DNA of 64,000 nucleotides from a bacterium (GCA_030430495.1 JAUIKM010000020.1:31607-95606); one strand, 5' to 3'; numbered from the stretch's first letter, positions 9,801 through 18,539 are shown. The notes: generated by a model from the sequence alone, not told the origin. Program-made: numbers and translations.

Positions 9801-10376
9801 ACGGTTGAAAGCCTGGCCGGTGTCGGAGAACGCGGTGAACATCAGCAGCGTGGCGGCCGCGGCGAGACCGAAGTACATCAGCGCGCGTTTGGGATCGGCG
9901 CGGTCGATGATGACGTCAAAATCCAGCGTCCGGGACTCGCGCCCCACTTCGCTGAATCGCGCCAGCGCCAGTTCGCGCGACACGCCCGCCGGAGCATCCG
10001 ACATGCGAAACAGCTGCATCGCATTGGAGAGTTTGTCTTTCAGTTGCGGGTAGTGGCGGCCGACGCGCAGAGCGAGCTGCTCCACATTGTCAGCCGCGCC
10101 GATGCCCAGCACAGTCAGGATGTCGCGCCCGGCGAAGATTGCCAGCGCGCCGAGACTGACGCCCAGCCACGCGGCGGCCAGCGCCGTGCGTACACTCACC
10201 GAAAAGAAGCCGAAAGTCTCGGCGACGACCAGAAAAGTCAAAAAGCCCACCGAAACGGCGAAGCTCTTCAGCAAGCCGGAGGTGAGGCGCATGCCTTTTT
10301 CTTTGCGGCGGGTAGCCGTCAATTTATCGTGCAGAGACTGGAAGAGCGTCTGGAAGTTGGATTGATCGCTGCTCAT
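6822..10376 (-). CDS. DUF4175-family large membrane protein with long coiled coil
   Basis: The product is 1184 aa from the ATG I prefer (MSSDQSNFQT). An upstream in-frame extension of 30 codons lacks family character. TM helices are near 34-54, 63-82 and 166-183. The following region of about 400 aa contains beta-rich segments. A very long Glu/Gln/Lys-rich coiled coil follows (about 560-1000), then a GQG-repeat low-complexity stretch and a charged C-terminus. This is the layout of DUF4175 proteins, a family without an established function, often found near DUF4159, MoxR-type ATPase and BatA-like genes. Here only DUF4159 is adjacent, upstream on the same strand. A strong terminator follows. 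Confidence 0.85.
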   Translation of the reverse strand: MSSDQSNFQTLFQSLHDKLTATRRKEKGMRLTSGLLKSFAVSVGFLTFLVVAETFGFFSVSVRTALAAAWLGVSLGALAIFAGRDILTVLGIGAADNVEQLALRVGRHYPQLKDKLSNAMQLFRMSDAPAGVSRELALARFSEVGRESRTLDFDVIIDRADPKRALMYFGLAAAATLLMFTAFSDTGQAFNRLANFNKAFIPPAPFSLEIEPQDARVLRGADVAIVVRAQGQTPPDQVTLMLREDRQEDFDSYTLRPDSLGEYRFEIPAIKRGVEFYAEAPWYGEAVATGSGQIRVLDRPDIRSLSGTVTPPAYTRLAARSFDANSADIISLRGSRVELEVLANKDLSAATIVRLDRRDETAVLASAEEGEVASAEVIGPDTVVIDMQIDGRRAAGDFTVEKYGEYEIHVVDKDGEKNPEPIRYSIVPLNDAYPTISLVEPTVDVQLNENAILPIKVVATDDYGFRTLKLNYRLVESEYAAPEEEYTSISIAVPRYERAIEVPYVWNLNDIGISPADRYQFYLEVFDNDVITGPKSAKTSVLTVRLPSLDEIFDEADEVQDLAAKELENILKDAEELKRDMEEVNRELLKQDKNDKVDWQQQKKVEELLAKQDEFNKRVDEVRENLEQMTQQLDQNQAISPETLEKYQELQSLLKEVKSEQLQRAMERMNEAMEQMSPDQMRKAMENFEFNEEQFRKGIERTMKVLQRVQAEQKTDELAKRAEELRDKQAELQKELQNSNSNDQQRMNELAKKQEQLQKELDQLSEELMDLEELMTDIGDDVPMYEMQKAIEDLQKEMTEMAMQQAGEQMRQGDQQQAQQNQQQAQQNLEQFAERMQELKEQMEKNAKQEAVRQMRKSISDMLDLSQRQEQLKDKTGMMDHNSTGLRELARRQADIMQDLNNVANNLSKLSEKSFSVTPEMGKEIGTAMRKMQSSIENLSERNPQACAGAQSGAMGAMNRAAQQMSSALSDMQGQGEGQGQGQGQGQGQGQGSGGAGFMQGLQQAAAQQQMINDALQKMMQQGQGQGGSMSGQQRGELGRLAGEQGGVQKSLQELAREQKESGGERRALGDLEKLAEEMREVVADMESGQINDKTIERQNKILSRLLDASRSMRERDYERKREGRRGTNTAVESPAEIDMASQEGRERALRELMESIQRGYTKDYETLIRQYFEALQNSESSPQ

Positions 10377-10503
10377 GATTTTCACACAGAAGTTGGAAGT
10401 CGTTGATACGTTTGTGTTTGCGTCCCGTCGAACGCGGTGAGCGGCAGTGTATGCGTCGTGTGTCACGCGGGAAAGGTTCGGATTTCCGGGCCGCGCGCCG
10501 ACG

Positions 10504-11199
10504 TCAGTGCGTCAACGCCCAGACCACGATGTTTGTTCCGAATTTGAGCGCTTCCTCGCGCTTGGCAGGTGTATTGTCGTGTACCTCGGTATCGGCCCAG
10601 CCGTCGCTGGGATTGGTCTCAACCGTGTAGTACACGCACAGGCGGCCGTCGTGAAACAGACCAAATGCCCGTGCCGGTTTGTTGTCGTGTTCGTGCGTTT
10701 TTGGCGGCCCCTGGGGAAAGTCGTAAAAAACCGAATAAATTCCATGCGAAAAGGGCAGCTCGGCAAAATCCTGATCGCCGAAGACGCGCCGCATTTCCCG
10801 CCTTATGGACTTGTCCAGGCCGTAATCGTCGTCGATGTACAAAAATCCGCCGTTCTGCAGATAGGCCCGCAGGCGGCGCACTTCCGCATCGGTAAAAGCC
10901 ACGTTGCCGTGCCCGGTCAGGAAAAGCATGGGATACAGAAAGATGTTGTCGGAACCGAGGTCGACGAATTCGAACTCCGGTTTGACGTCGATGTTGGTGT
11001 TGTCGCTGATGAACTTGAGGAGGTTGATTTCCGACGAGGGGTCGTTGTACCAGTCGCCGCCGCCGGAATATTTGAGGCGCCCGATTTTGAGCGGGCTTTC
11101 CTGGGCGTCCTGCGCGTTGAGGGGCGCAAGCGCCGCGGCAAAGGTCAGCGCCAGCGCAACCGCCGCGCACGCGTACATCTTCCTGATCTTATGCTGCAT
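10504..11199 (-). CDS. DUF4159 domain exported protein
   Basis: The product is 231 aa. I place the start at the ATG after a clear ribosome binding site (GGGAAGGAC), which leaves a classical signal peptide (MQHKIRKMYACAAVALALTF...) ending near PLNAQ. The mature part has DUF4159 features: LKYSGGGDWYND, LFLTGHGNVAFTDAEVRRLR, GGFLYIDDDYG and FPFSHGIY-like ELPFSHGIYSVFYDF. The fold is related to glutamine-amidotransferase-like domains and the family is usually periplasmic. It precedes DUF4175 on the same strand with a gap of about 130 bp. Function unknown. Confidence 0.85.
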   Translation of the reverse strand: MQHKIRKMYACAAVALALTFAAALAPLNAQDAQESPLKIGRLKYSGGGDWYNDPSSEINLLKFISDNTNIDVKPEFEFVDLGSDNIFLYPMLFLTGHGNVAFTDAEVRRLRAYLQNGGFLYIDDDYGLDKSIRREMRRVFGDQDFAELPFSHGIYSVFYDFPQGPPKTHEHDNKPARAFGLFHDGRLCVYYTVETNPSDGWADTEVHDNTPAKREEALKFGTNIVVWALTH

Positions 11200-11388
11200 G
11201 TCCTTCCCTGCTGCAAATGCCCTGCTGTAAGTTTGTTTGCGGTCCCGTCGGACCGTCGTTATGGTTGTTTGTTGCAAGCGCCGAGTATTCTACTGTACCA
11301 CGAACGGACGCGCGATTGCGTGTGCCGCCGCTGCGGCTGTTTGTGAGTTCGACGGCGCACAATCAATATTGAATCTGCGCACGGTTGC

Positions 11389-12411
11389 TCAGCGCGGTTC
11401 AACGGGCGGAATCGTCGGCTGAGCGGGCGCGGGGTCGGGATCGACCGGCGGAACGGTCGGCACTGCCGGTTCAACGACCGGCTCGCTCGGCGGAACGGTC
11501 GGTATCGACGGTTTAACGACCGGTTCGCTCGGCGGAACGGCGGGCACTGTCGGTTCAACGACCGGTTCGCTCGGCGGAACGGAGGGCTGCGCGGGATCCT
11601 TTTGCGGTTCTACCGGCGGCACTGTCGGCAGCGGATTGGCCGCCCCCGGCTCGGCGACCGCGGGAGACACCTGCAACGGCGGCTCCTGACCGACTTCCGA
11701 CAGAATTTCTTTGGCTTCCGCGACGACCTTTTGTACTTCGCCCGGCGGGGCAAACCGACAGAGAACCAACTTTTTGTCCTGGTCGCGGAACCAGGTGGTT
11801 CCCATCATGTCGATGTCGACAACGCTGACCGACAGCTCGGGGAATTTACGCGTGGTCTCCTCGATCTCGCGGCTCAGATCACCGCCTTTGAGCGTCGCCA
11901 GCACGCCGTCGGGGCGCAGCAGGGGCAGCGTCCAGGAAGCCAGCTGCACGAGCGGAGCCACGGCGCGGGCGGCCACCATGTCAAAGGTGCCGCGAAATTG
12001 TTTGTCATCCACCAGCGCCTCGGCGCGGATGGTCTTGGCGCCGATGTGACGCATGCCGGTGTGTTTGGCCAGCATGTCCGTCACTTTAACTTTTTTGGCG
12101 ATCGAATCGACCAGCATGACGTAGAGGTCGGGCCGCGCAATTTTCATCGGGATACCGGGGAAACCGCCGCCGGTGCCGACGTCGATAACGCGCGCTTTGG
12201 GGCGCAGTTCGACGTATTTGAGGATGGTCAATGAATGCAGGATATGGCGTTCGTAAACGTGTTCCATGTCCTGACGCGAGATGAGGTTGACGCGTTTGTT
12301 CCACTTGATCAACTCGTCGTGGTAGCGCTCCATCGCCTGCATCTGTTCAGGTTCAAGCACAATGCCGTCGGTGGCACAGGTTGTCCAGAACGTGACTGCA
12401 TCCATAGTCAT
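11389..12411 (-). CDS. rsmG: 16S rRNA (guanine-N7) methyltransferase RsmG with proline-rich repeat tail
   Basis: RsmG methylates N7 of G527 in 16S rRNA using SAM. Residues 1-240 are a normal RsmG: KWNKRVNLIS (36-45), the SAM loop DVGTGGGFPG (77-86), VDS (101-103) and KGGDL (175-179). Typical RsmG ends near there. This one continues for about 100 aa as a proline/valine/glutamate-rich tail. The tail carries a 14-aa repeat (VPPSEPVVEPTVPA-like) about four times. The reading frame is continuous, so it is not an obvious frameshift. A GGGGA sits 6 nt before the third codon (also ATG), so translation may begin two codons later. Confidence 0.9.
   Translation of the reverse strand: MTMDAVTFWTTCATDGIVLEPEQMQAMERYHDELIKWNKRVNLISRQDMEHVYERHILHSLTILKYVELRPKARVIDVGTGGGFPGIPMKIARPDLYVMLVDSIAKKVKVTDMLAKHTGMRHIGAKTIRAEALVDDKQFRGTFDMVAARAVAPLVQLASWTLPLLRPDGVLATLKGGDLSREIEETTRKFPELSVSVVDIDMMGTTWFRDQDKKLVLCRFAPPGEVQKVVAEAKEILSEVGQEPPLQVSPAVAEPGAANPLPTVPPVEPQKDPAQPSVPPSEPVVEPTVPAVPPSEPVVKPSIPTVPPSEPVVEPAVPTVPPVDPDPAPAQPTIPPVEPR
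11413..11580 (-). repeat. 42-bp tandem repeats inside the rsmG 3' end
   Basis: About four imperfect 42-bp units encode 14-aa blocks (VPPSEPVVEPxVPx). The first three units are close copies and the last is degenerate (VPPVDPDPAPAQPT). Confidence 0.85.
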
Positions 12412-12655
12412 TCCCCGCTAAACCGGCGCTGTACGCGCCTTTCCGAAAAAAGTGTCAATTTTCCGCTGCTGCTGAAAGTCCGGTTCCCGGCGCGGCCGGA
12501 GCGCCGCGGACGATATGCCGCACTTAGACGCCCGCCGCCCTTTTAACGTGCACCGCGTTTGTTAAACCGCTCGGTTTTTTCAATTTGGCGCGGGAAACAC
12601 AGCGTCGCTTCCCGCCGCATCACTTTGGTTTAACCCGGACCGCAAGGAAAGCCCC

Positions 12656-15472
12656 ATGAGATTTTTTTTGCTTGTCAGCGCGTTGTCAGCCTGGAGCCTT
12701 CTGGCGCTTCAGGCCTGCGGCGGCGGGCGGCCTTTTGTGGAGTACCGCGACCGCGCGCTGCAACCGGGCACGGATTTCGACTCGATCCAGACAGCCCACA
12801 GAGTTGACGATCGTTCGCCGCACACACACCGCGCGGGATTTCTCTGGCATCTCTACGCGGTCAACGCACCGATGGCCTGGCGCATCAGTCGCGGCGCGCC
12901 GGACGTGGTGGTTGCGGCGGTGGACATCTGGACGGACACGCTGGACGCGCATCCCGACCTGCATGCGACAAATGCGCCGGGCGGCGGCGGCAACCTGATT
13001 ATCAGCAACGGCAGCGACGGATCGGTGGAATCGCTGCCGCTGCGCGGCGGGCACGGCCTGACGGTGATCGGCATGGCCGTGGCCGAAGGCGCGACGGCGA
13101 CGGGCGACGAGCAGACGGACAACGGCCCGATGATCGGCATGAGTCCGGAGAGCCGCGGCCTGGCGCTGCGCTCGGAACACGACGTGCTGCGCGTCGACAC
13201 GGACCTGACGCCCAACGGCCGGCGCAGCTTGCCGGCCGTCTGCAACGTGAGCCTGGTTGACTTCAGCCGCGAGAACTACCGGAACATCGTCGAGGCCGGC
13301 GTCGTGCTGGTTTCCGCCGCGGGCAACAGCCGCAAGTTGCCGCAGTTTGCCGAAGCGCGCGACACGACAGCCAACGGCGAACGCGTGCGCATTCACTACC
13401 CGCGCATCCTCTACCCGGCCGGTTTTGCTTTTGCGGATGCGGCCGCGCCGGACAATCCGCTGCTCGACGCCAAGGTGATTGCAGTGGGCGGCGTACGCGA
13501 CGGCGACGTCACGTGCAGCGATTCGAGCATCTGCGGCGGCGATTTCCACGGCTGCCGCTACAACGACGGCTGGTCCTGGCGCGGCCCGTTGCAGTTTGTG
13601 GACAACTGGAATTTTTCGGTCGGCACGGACAAGTTCAACAGCGACCCCGACCCGGACGTGCGCATTCCGGCGCGCGAGCGGGCCTTTATCGATATCGTCG
13701 CGCCGTCCAACCCGCTGATGTCGCTGAGCGGCGACAGCGCGACCTACGGATTTTCTTCGGGCACCTCACAGGGAGCGCCGCTTGTGGCGGGCATCGCGGC
13801 CATGATGTTGAGCATCGACCGCACGCTGGGACTGCCCGGCACTTTCGACACTGCCGGCGTTTTTACGGGCGGCGCGGCGCTACAGCGGCGCGCCTACGAC
13901 ATCCTGACTTTTACCGCGGAGAAAATCGGCGACACCTGCAACATGTTTTACCGTTTCAGCCCGACCTACGGCTACTTTGCGCGCGACTACCGCAACCGCA
14001 AGGTCTTCATGGCGCTGGACAACATGGACGGCTCGCCGATTCAGTACAACTACCAAACGCACATCAACGACCCGCTGCGGCGGAGCTGGGCGCAGCGCAC
14101 GGGCTTCGGCATGGTGGACGCCTACCGCGCAACGGCGCACGCCATTCCACTGAAAGCGCCGCCGGAATTTGAGCGGAGCGGCGCGCTGGATTTCAGCCGG
14201 GCGACGCAGAACCGCGACGGCAGAAAACTCATGCACATGGGCGCGTGGCGGCCGGCGGCGGGCGCGACAGGCTACGCGGCGGTTCTGGACTCGGGCGGCG
14301 TGAGCCTGCCAGGCGAGCAACACAACAATCAGGGGCTGACGACGCTGCCCGGCGGCGTCGAACTCGAGGTTGACGGCGACGACAAACTGCTCGCGATCGA
14401 CGGCATCGTGCGCGCCGCCTCAAGCCGGACTAAACCAAAAATAACGAGCCGGAACGGCGCTGTAATCATGGCCGCCGGAATGATTGACAATGTTGCACTG
14501 GAAGGCAGGCTGACGATCGGAGATTTGATTGTCGCAACGGATGTTAACAATAATGAAACGTCGCTTGCTCTCAGCGGCGACTACAGCGAAATTTTCGGCG
14601 AGGTGGAGCTGCTGCCCGCGGCTGGTCTGTCAATTCTGGACGGCAGCACGACCATACATCCGGGCGCGCGGATCACGCTGCACGACAAAAGCGGCATTGT
14701 TGTTAAACAGGACGCACGACTGCGGATGTGTTACAGTTCACAGATTAAACAGACTTCGGCGGCCGATGCGCGCATCGTCGTTGAAGACGGCGCAGTGATA
14801 GAGTGCAACGGAATTGTCAACCTGCACACAACACTTGAGCTGCTGCCCGGAGCGGAACTGCGTTTAAGTTCAGGTGCAAAGGTAAGTTGCGACAGCGTCA
14901 GAATTCACTCCGGGGCGCGGGTGCTGCTGGCGGACAACTCACACTGGGCGCTGCGGCGCGGCGTGCACTGCGAAGGAGAAATTGTCAACCCGAGCGAATC
15001 GCCGGTCGGCAGGTCTGCAATAACCGGCAGTTTTCCCGAAATAGATATCGACATCGACCGCGTACGCTGCGAAGGTGTGACGGGCGCGGCGACCATCCAC
15101 CTGGACGGAAGCACAGGGGCGGCGGAACTGAGGTTAAACAATGTGGACTTCGACGGCGTGTTCCTGAACTGCGGCGGCGCAGCCGGAATACAACTGTCGG
15201 GCGCGCATCTGGACGTGGCGCGTCCGTTTGCCGCGGGACGCCGGGCGATTATTCAATCAAGGAACGAGCCGGGCGAGCAGGCAACAATCACGCTGCGGGA
15301 AACGACATTCAGTCTGAGCGGCGAGGCGGACGAGGAAGATTTGTTGGACGCGGCGTTGTATATTCGCAACGGCGACAGCTACAAAGGCACAGCCGTGCGG
15401 ACCGTCGGTCTGAAACACACGGTGCTGCGCCCCGGCGGTCACACCGGTACAAGCGAAGGCAACCGGGATTAA
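12656..15472 (+). CDS. Surface lipoprotein subtilisin-like protease (peptidase S8) with beta-helix-like C-terminus
   Basis: This 938-aa protein has a lipoprotein signal with lipobox LQAC (Cys21). The S8 triad is Asp90 (VVAAVDIW), His133 (GGHGLTVIGM) and Ser371 (SSGTSQGAPLVAGI). The oxyanion Asn224 is in SAAGNS. From about 500 to the end there is no protease homology. Short beta strands repeat there with turns rich in Gly/Asp/Asn, suggesting a right-handed beta-helix. No T9SS sorting domain is visible, so anchoring is probably by lipid. AAGGAAAG precedes the ATG. The 5' leader holds a 7-bp stem at 12590-12615. A glycosyltransferase follows 54 bp later. Confidence 0.9.
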   Translation: MRFFLLVSALSAWSLLALQACGGGRPFVEYRDRALQPGTDFDSIQTAHRVDDRSPHTHRAGFLWHLYAVNAPMAWRISRGAPDVVVAAVDIWTDTLDAHPDLHATNAPGGGGNLIISNGSDGSVESLPLRGGHGLTVIGMAVAEGATATGDEQTDNGPMIGMSPESRGLALRSEHDVLRVDTDLTPNGRRSLPAVCNVSLVDFSRENYRNIVEAGVVLVSAAGNSRKLPQFAEARDTTANGERVRIHYPRILYPAGFAFADAAAPDNPLLDAKVIAVGGVRDGDVTCSDSSICGGDFHGCRYNDGWSWRGPLQFVDNWNFSVGTDKFNSDPDPDVRIPARERAFIDIVAPSNPLMSLSGDSATYGFSSGTSQGAPLVAGIAAMMLSIDRTLGLPGTFDTAGVFTGGAALQRRAYDILTFTAEKIGDTCNMFYRFSPTYGYFARDYRNRKVFMALDNMDGSPIQYNYQTHINDPLRRSWAQRTGFGMVDAYRATAHAIPLKAPPEFERSGALDFSRATQNRDGRKLMHMGAWRPAAGATGYAAVLDSGGVSLPGEQHNNQGLTTLPGGVELEVDGDDKLLAIDGIVRAASSRTKPKITSRNGAVIMAAGMIDNVALEGRLTIGDLIVATDVNNNETSLALSGDYSEIFGEVELLPAAGLSILDGSTTIHPGARITLHDKSGIVVKQDARLRMCYSSQIKQTSAADARIVVEDGAVIECNGIVNLHTTLELLPGAELRLSSGAKVSCDSVRIHSGARVLLADNSHWALRRGVHCEGEIVNPSESPVGRSAITGSFPEIDIDIDRVRCEGVTGAATIHLDGSTGAAELRLNNVDFDGVFLNCGGAAGIQLSGAHLDVARPFAAGRRAIIQSRNEPGEQATITLRETTFSLSGEADEEDLLDAALYIRNGDSYKGTAVRTVGLKHTVLRPGGHTGTSEGNRD

Positions 15473-15526
15473 ACAGAATATTTTTTCCAGGCGAACGACA
15501 TCCGAACTCACAAGTCCAGCAATACA

Positions 15527-16228
15527 ATGAGCACGCCCGTCTACGGCAATTTCCAGCCATTTTTCAGTGTGGTGATCTGCACGTTCAACCGCGCCGACCG
15601 CCTGCCTCAGGCCATTGAATCAGTTGTTAACCAGAAGGAAACGGATTGGGAGATTGTCGTCGTCGACGACGGCAGCAGCGACAACACGTTTGAGCTTGTT
15701 AAACACTACATCGGGATGGGCGTGCGGCTGCGCTACCTGTACCACAGCAATCGCGGCACGGCGCTCTCGCGCAACGCGGGCATCACGGCCGCGGCCGGGC
15801 TGTTTGTTACGTTCCTCGACTCGGACGACTACTATCGCAGGGACCACCTCTACGTGCGTCGCCAGATCCTGATTGAGAACCCGGAGATCGACCTGCTGCA
15901 CGGCGGCGTGACGATCGTGGGCTCCGAGTTTGTCCCGGACAAAAACGACCCCGAGCGACTGATTTCGATCAAGTCATGCGTCGTTGGCGGCACCTTTGTG
16001 ATGCGACGCGACAAGATGCTGGACCTGGACGGTTTTCCGCCGGTGCGTTTTGCGGACGACACACAGTTTTTTGAGCAGGCGATGCAGGCGGATCTGAGCG
16101 TGGCGCGCATCGATATTCCTTCTTATGTCTATGTTCGTACGTCGCCGGATTCGCTGTGCAACATTGTGGAGCGCGGCGGGCTTGCGGGGATTGAGGAGTA
16201 TGTGCGTGGCGGCGGGGGGGCGGTTTGA
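15527..16228 (+). CDS. Glycosyltransferase family 2
   Basis: This 233-aa GT-A fold transferase moves a sugar from a nucleotide donor onto an unknown acceptor. The N-terminal core is typical: FSVVICTFNRADRLPQAIES, the nucleotide-binding VVVDDGSSDNT, the NRGTALSRNAG segment and the metal-binding LDSDDYY. No membrane segments are seen. The C-terminus is short compared with many GT2 enzymes. It follows the subtilase gene by 54 bp and is probably cotranscribed. Acceptor and pathway are not evident. Confidence 0.88.
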   Translation: MSTPVYGNFQPFFSVVICTFNRADRLPQAIESVVNQKETDWEIVVVDDGSSDNTFELVKHYIGMGVRLRYLYHSNRGTALSRNAGITAAAGLFVTFLDSDDYYRRDHLYVRRQILIENPEIDLLHGGVTIVGSEFVPDKNDPERLISIKSCVVGGTFVMRRDKMLDLDGFPPVRFADDTQFFEQAMQADLSVARIDIPSYVYVRTSPDSLCNIVERGGLAGIEEYVRGGGGAV

Positions 16229-16749
16229 GGTCCAGGTGCGCGGGGTGGCGGGCGGCGCAGACTAAAGTTTGACGGTTGTTATGCGCGTACATTTAAAGCA
16301 ATTGCTTCGTGTCGCCTATCTAAAGACTCGAACGCAGCGCAATATCGCCCAAAACCGCGCTTCGCGCGTACGTCAATAGTACTTGAGTCAGAGGTTTAAC
16401 TTGTGGTTCTACAAGTGAAATCAAGTGGGTGGGCTCCGCCGGGTCACCGCCGCCAGGTCGTACCCATTTTTTTCCGACACACAGCGCCCGCCCGCCGCGT
16501 CCACACGCAACGGTCCATTTCTCCTTAAAATCACGGTCACTTCAAATGCATCTGAACGTTAACACCCGCAAGCTGCTCACAGCCGCACGCACTCACAAGC
16601 GCAATCGTGTAAGCGGTCAGTTTTCGCCGCTGAACGCTCGCAAAATCGTGGATGAACGGATCGATAATCCTTTCGCAAACATTCGTACGGCCCCGGCGGT
16701 GACGCGGGGCTGCATCCGTAAGGACCGGCGGTGACCGGTCCGCATCATG
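16229..16749. other. Gene-free spacer between convergent genes
   Basis: I see no convincing coding region in these 520 bases. The stretch from 16429 to 16734 is open on the plus strand but has atypical composition (Arg/His/Pro-rich translation) and no ribosome binding site. A 7-bp inverted repeat closes the spacer. Confidence 0.6.
16722..16741 (-). terminator. Inverted repeat, possible weak terminator of the ybjQ-like gene
   Basis: A perfect 7-bp stem (GGACCGG / CCGGTCC) with a 6-nt loop lies 8 bp beyond the stop of the leftward YbjQ-family gene. There is no good T run, so termination is a guess. Confidence 0.35.
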
Positions 16750-17094
16750 TTATTCCGCAGTCGAAATAATCTCTTCCAGTACGACGGCCGTCCCGTTGGC
16801 GCTGACCATCATCATGTTGCCGCTGGAAGACGTTAAGGTGGCGTAGTCGAGGTCGAGTGAAACCACGGCAGTTGCGCCGTGATCCCGCGCTTCGGCTATC
16901 ATCTCATCGATGGCAATCTGCTTGGCCTTGCGCAGCTCCTTTTCATATGCCGTCGATCTGCCGCCCACCACATCGCGCACACCCGCAAAAAAATCGCGGA
17001 AAATGTTTGCGCCGAGAATAGCCTCCCCCGTTACCAGCCCAATGTACCTGGTAATGCGGTAGCCTTCAATGTTTGGCGTTGTCACGATCAGCAT
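16750..17094 (-). CDS. YbjQ/UPF0145 family protein (DUF74)
   Basis: This 114-aa protein is a full-length member of the YbjQ family, sometimes called a putative heavy-metal-binding domain. Its biochemical role is not established. It begins [19 protein letters not shown], has the conserved [23 protein letters not shown], the helix [15 protein letters not shown] and a [12 protein letters not shown] strand. The start is set by AGGTGGAGG about 5 nt before this ATG; a GTG four codons upstream is less likely. It lies 28 bp after the small protein gene at 17123-17419, on the same strand. Confidence 0.88.
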   Translation of the reverse strand: MLIVTTPNIEGYRITRYIGLVTGEAILGANIFRDFFAGVRDVVGGRSTAYEKELRKAKQIAIDEMIAEARDHGATAVVSLDLDYATLTSSSGNMMMVSANGTAVVLEEIISTAE

Positions 17095-17122
17095 GCTCGC
17101 CTCCACCTGCTGACTGGTTGGG

Positions 17123-17419
17123 TTAAATCCTCTCGATCATCGTCGAGTATTCTATCTTTCCCTTGACGGCCAATGCATGCACTTTTTCCGTCAACTCGTC
17201 GATTACTTCGTCTTCCCAGTCGTCCGACGCTTCGTACTCCGTCACGCTCTCATAGAGGTACACTTCCTGGAAGTGGCCCGATTTATGGCGAGCTTCGTAC
17301 ACATTGTAGTCCGCGCCCTGGCCTTTGACCCGCTTGCGCAGCCGCGACACGAGCTGAATATACTCCGTCCGAAATTCATCCGGAATGGAATAGGATATGG
17401 TAAACAATACGCGCGCCAT
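17123..17419 (-). CDS. Small conserved-looking protein, possibly dimeric alpha/beta-barrel type
   Basis: This 98-aa protein starts at [13 protein letters not shown], preceded by GGAGG at 8 nt spacing. The alternation of strand ([10 protein letters not shown]), helix ([14 protein letters not shown]), strand (DYNVYEARH), strand (FQEVYLYES) and acidic helix resembles ferredoxin-like monooxygenase or stress-response dimers. No diagnostic catalytic residue is visible. It is upstream of the YbjQ gene by 28 bp, so the two likely form one unit. Function not assigned. Confidence 0.75.
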   Translation of the reverse strand: MARVLFTISYSIPDEFRTEYIQLVSRLRKRVKGQGADYNVYEARHKSGHFQEVYLYESVTEYEASDDWEDEVIDELTEKVHALAVKGKIEYSTMIERI

Positions 17420-17561
17420 GTGCCTGGCCTCCAAACGTTGCAATTCTCATGCAGTTCCAGCTGCAGTCCGCCACCAACTTACTAACGGACCGCCACCCCA
17501 TCCCGATTATCTTGAAAAGCCCTTTAAAAGGCCCTCTTGTTTGTCACCTGGATGTAAATGT

Positions 17562-18539
17562 TCAGTATTCCAGCAGCTCGCGCAGCGCCTTCGTCACCAC
17601 GTCGACGGACGGCAGCACGGCGCGTTCCAGCGTGGGAGCAAAGGGCGTCGGCGAGTCAAATGCCGCCACGCGACGTATCGGGGCGTCGAGAAACTCAAAA
17701 CATTTGTCCGCCAGACGCGCGGCGATTTCGCCCGCGAATCCTCCTGTCAGCGTCGCTTCGTGCGCCACAAGTGCGCGACCCGTCTTGCGCACCGACGCCA
17801 GCACGGCCTCCTCATCGAAAGGCACCAAGGTGCGAATATCGATGATTTCGATGTCCGCGCCTTCTTCCTGCGCCAGTTTTTCGGCGGCCTCGCGCGCGGT
17901 AAAAACCATCGAACCGTAGGTAATCACGCTGGCGTCATTACCGCTGCGAACGGTGCGCGCTTCGCCGAGCGGCACCATGTACTCGCCCTCGGGCACGTCT
18001 TCCCTGATCTTGCGATACAGTCCCTTGTGTTCAAACATCACCACGGGGTTGTTGTCGCGAATCGCCGCGGTCGTCAAACCTTTGGCGTCGGCGGCGGACG
18101 AAGGACAGACCACCTTGATACCGGGCGTATGCGCAAACCAGGCTTCGGAATTGCGGCTGTGGAACGGACCGCCGCCCACGCCGCCGCCGGCCGGGCCGCG
18201 CACGAGCATCGGCACGGGAATCCCCCAGCGATAGGCCGTCGTTGCGGCCACATTCGCCAGCTGATTGAAGCCGTTGGTCACAAAATCCATGAACTGCATT
18301 TCCACGACCGGGCGCATGCCGTTCAGCGCCGCGCCGATGGCCGCGCCGATAATGGCGGTCTCCGATATCGGCGTGTTGATAACGCGCCGTTTGCCGAAGT
18401 CCTCCACAAAACCTTTGGTAATCCGGAACGCGCCGCCAAATCCCGCCACGTCCTCACCGAGAATAAAGACGCTTTCGTCCCTGTGCATCTCGGTGCGCAG
18501 CGCATCGGAAATTGCCTCCAGATAAGTCATTGTCGGCAT
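17562..18539 (-). CDS. pdhB: 2-oxoacid (pyruvate-type) dehydrogenase E1 component, beta subunit
   Basis: The beta half of a heterotetrameric thiamine-diphosphate E1 decarboxylates a 2-oxoacid and passes the acyl group to the lipoyl E2. At 325 aa it has family length. The motifs LGEDVAGFGGAFRITKGF, NTPISETAIIGAAIGAA, MQFMDF and RGPAGGGVGGGPFHS are typical. The gene follows the alpha subunit by 51 bp. Neither E2 nor E3 is in the window. Sequence alone does not separate pyruvate from branched-chain specificity, so the symbol is provisional. Confidence 0.88.
   Translation of the reverse strand: MPTMTYLEAISDALRTEMHRDESVFILGEDVAGFGGAFRITKGFVEDFGKRRVINTPISETAIIGAAIGAALNGMRPVVEMQFMDFVTNGFNQLANVAATTAYRWGIPVPMLVRGPAGGGVGGGPFHSRNSEAWFAHTPGIKVVCPSSAADAKGLTTAAIRDNNPVVMFEHKGLYRKIREDVPEGEYMVPLGEARTVRSGNDASVITYGSMVFTAREAAEKLAQEEGADIEIIDIRTLVPFDEEAVLASVRKTGRALVAHEATLTGGFAGEIAARLADKCFEFLDAPIRRVAAFDSPTPFAPTLERAVLPSVDVVTKALRELLEY

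Noticed and set aside
12686..13549. Long minus-strand open frame across the subtilase gene
   Set aside because: Its translation is Arg/Ala/Val/His-rich without domains. The plus strand has a full S8 protease with intact triad. It is a shadow caused by high G+C.
16429..16734. 101-codon frame in the spacer before the YbjQ gene
   Set aside because: Biased composition, no ribosome binding site, no domain, and it ends in the inverted repeat that closes the spacer.
17511..17536. Terminator after pdhB
   Set aside because: AAGCCCTTTAAAAGGCCCT looks palindromic, but careful pairing leaves only a 4-5 bp stem with almost no loop.
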